Shown here piece after piece: positions 15,113 through 15,745 of a stretch of DNA of 15,745 nucleotides; position 1 is the first letter of the stretch, and every line of letters starts with the position of its first letter. Origin of the DNA: Hallerella sp963597395 (GTDB lineage: Bacteria > Fibrobacterota > Fibrobacteria > Fibrobacterales > Fibrobacteraceae); assembly GCA_963597395.1 (NCBI GenBank), contig CAVBPX010000055.1, forward strand, positions 1-15,745, read 5' to 3'. A program made the translations under genes and the position numbers. Under the pieces are notes generated by a model. It was not told where the DNA came from. It made no database searches and saw nothing but the letters and a program-made list of their open reading frames with translations.

Positions 15113-15240
15113 TTTTATCAGAACTTCGAGCTGAGAACTTGGATCTGCGGACTTCTCGGCGACTCTAAGTGCTAAGCTCTCTAAACTAAGCTCTGACTCC
15201 GTCGAACGGCAAGGAAATCCTCGCAAATTCTCCAAAACGC

Positions 15241-15268
15241 TTGATAAAGCTGTTTTTTTTCTTACATT
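15241..15268 (+). promoter_or_regulatory. Promoter of the collagen-like lipoprotein gene
   Basis: TTGATA (15241-15246) and TACATT (15263-15268) are 16 bp apart across a T-rich spacer. The transcript start would be near 15275, some 23 nt before the ATG. Confidence 0.6.
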
Positions 15269-15297
15269 GTCAGAAACTCAAACATTCGGAGATTTTG

Positions 15298-15745
15298 ATG
15301 AAAACTACCCTCAAATCCTTTGCCTTTGCTGGCACCGTTCTCGGCGGCATGCTCGCCCTTTCGGCGTGCGGCGACGACGTGACCAAGGTTTACCAGACAA
15401 CGGAAGAAAATTCCGGCGTGGAAATTGCGAAGTCCGCGGCCGACTTCGACGATTGCGACTCCGCTTCCGTTGGCAAGATGATGTTCGCGTCGGACGAAAA
15501 TGCGGCATACATTTGCGCGGATTCGGGCTGGACGCCGCTCTCGGAAAAGGCCTCGGACGGAAAAGACGGGGCATCCTGCACCGTGGAAGCCCTCAAAGAC
15601 AGTTCGGGCTACAAAATCGTATGCGGCGAAGATTCGGTTGGCGTTGTCCTGAACGGAAAAACAGGCGCCAAAGGCGCGAAGGGTGAAGACGGCAAAGCGG
15701 GCGCTGCCGGTGAAAACGGAACTTCCTGCGCGGTTGAAATGCTCG
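15298..15745 (+). CDS. Collagen-like modular surface lipoprotein (3' end beyond window)
   Basis: The first 149 residues are present and the gene runs off the right edge. The signal MKTTLKSFAFAGTVLGGMLALSAC gives lipid-modified Cys24, followed by GDD. A Cys-containing segment (53-94) precedes a perfect Gly-X-Y run of eight triplets starting at Gly120 (GKTGAKGAKGEDGK...). The motif GASCTVEAL (91-99) returns as GTSCAVEML (141-149), so a module of about 50 residues, 'SC-VE-L' then Gly-X-Y, is starting again. Such DGKDG/Gly-X-Y lipoproteins are characteristic of Fibrobacter and are presumed to be surface proteins, perhaps for adhesion. GGAG lies 6 nt before the ATG, and a good promoter is just upstream. 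Confidence 0.9.
   Translation, partial: MKTTLKSFAFAGTVLGGMLALSACGDDVTKVYQTTEENSGVEIAKSAADFDDCDSASVGKMMFASDENAAYICADSGWTPLSEKASDGKDGASCTVEALKDSSGYKIVCGEDSVGVVLNGKTGAKGAKGEDGKAGAAGENGTSCAVEML

Larger units (their letters stand above)
14939..15195. repeat. Intergenic mosaic of nested inverted repeats
   Basis: The gap 14906-15240 has no credible gene. Outer arms CAGAGCTTAG (14939-14948) and CTAAGCTCTG (15186-15195) are perfect inverted copies. Inside are GGAACTTAG (14954-14962) with CTAAGTTCC (15016-15024), and AAGTTCTGA (15039-15047) with TCAGAACTT (15118-15126). Variants of the ~9-bp unit (A/G)AGCTTAG/AACTTAG recur at least six times. Non-coding mosaics of this kind are known in Fibrobacter-like genomes; the role is unknown. 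Confidence 0.75.

Noticed and set aside
14875..15168. 97-codon ORF over the repeat region
   Set aside because: It starts inside the GH57 gene in another frame and continues through the repeat mosaic; no protein-like character.
14939..15195. CRISPR array
   Set aside because: Repeat units are short, variable and in both orientations with no regular spacer length.

Overview
The window looks like a piece of a Fibrobacter-type (Fibrobacterota) chromosome. The reasons are a surface lipoprotein with a collagen-like Gly-X-Y stretch, several lipobox proteins, a DUF4912 gene next to a GH57 glucan-branching-type enzyme, a LexA with its own short operators, and intergenic repeats of the AGAGCTTAG/CTAAGCTCT kind. 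This assignment rests on gene content and style, not on a search.

Layout, left to right. (1) 1-4592, minus strand: a secreted 1181-residue alpha/beta hydrolase with CBM3-like beta-sandwich modules at its C-terminus. It overlaps by 4 nt (ATGA) a lipoprotein gene that runs off the left edge and has beta-propeller-like repeats. The two are probably a translationally coupled envelope/secreted pair. (2) 4726-5490, minus strand: lexA, with a perfect-stem terminator after it and two identical 11-bp boxes flanking the -35 of a well-spaced promoter, indicating autoregulation. (3) 5581-6502, plus strand: a leader of about 180 nt with five successive small hairpins, then a single-pass membrane protein with a long disordered Asn/Asp/Arg-rich and Pro/Ala-rich tail, then an intrinsic terminator. 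(4) 6686-9268, minus strand: thrC (threonine synthase) followed with zero spacing by a fused SpmA-SpmB nucleoside-recognition (Gate) membrane protein. (5) 9375-14905, plus strand, divergent from thrC: a tight four-gene operon encoding a lipoprotein, an outer-membrane barrel protein of FadL/OmpP1 type, a DUF4912 protein with a histone-H1-like lysine-rich tail, and a GH57 alpha-glucan branching-type enzyme. (6) 14906-15240: a non-coding mosaic of nested inverted repeats, a tandem repeat and a palindromic dispersed element. (7) 15298-end, plus strand: the start of a collagen-like modular lipoprotein with a clear promoter and ribosome binding site.

The least familiar parts are the hydrolase/propeller-lipoprotein pair, the lipoprotein-barrel-DUF4912-GH57 operon, the membrane-anchored disordered protein with its structured leader, and the repeat mosaic. 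No CRISPR array, transposase, phage gene, rRNA or tRNA was seen. Most of the large opposite-strand ORFs are shadows caused by G/C-biased third codon positions.
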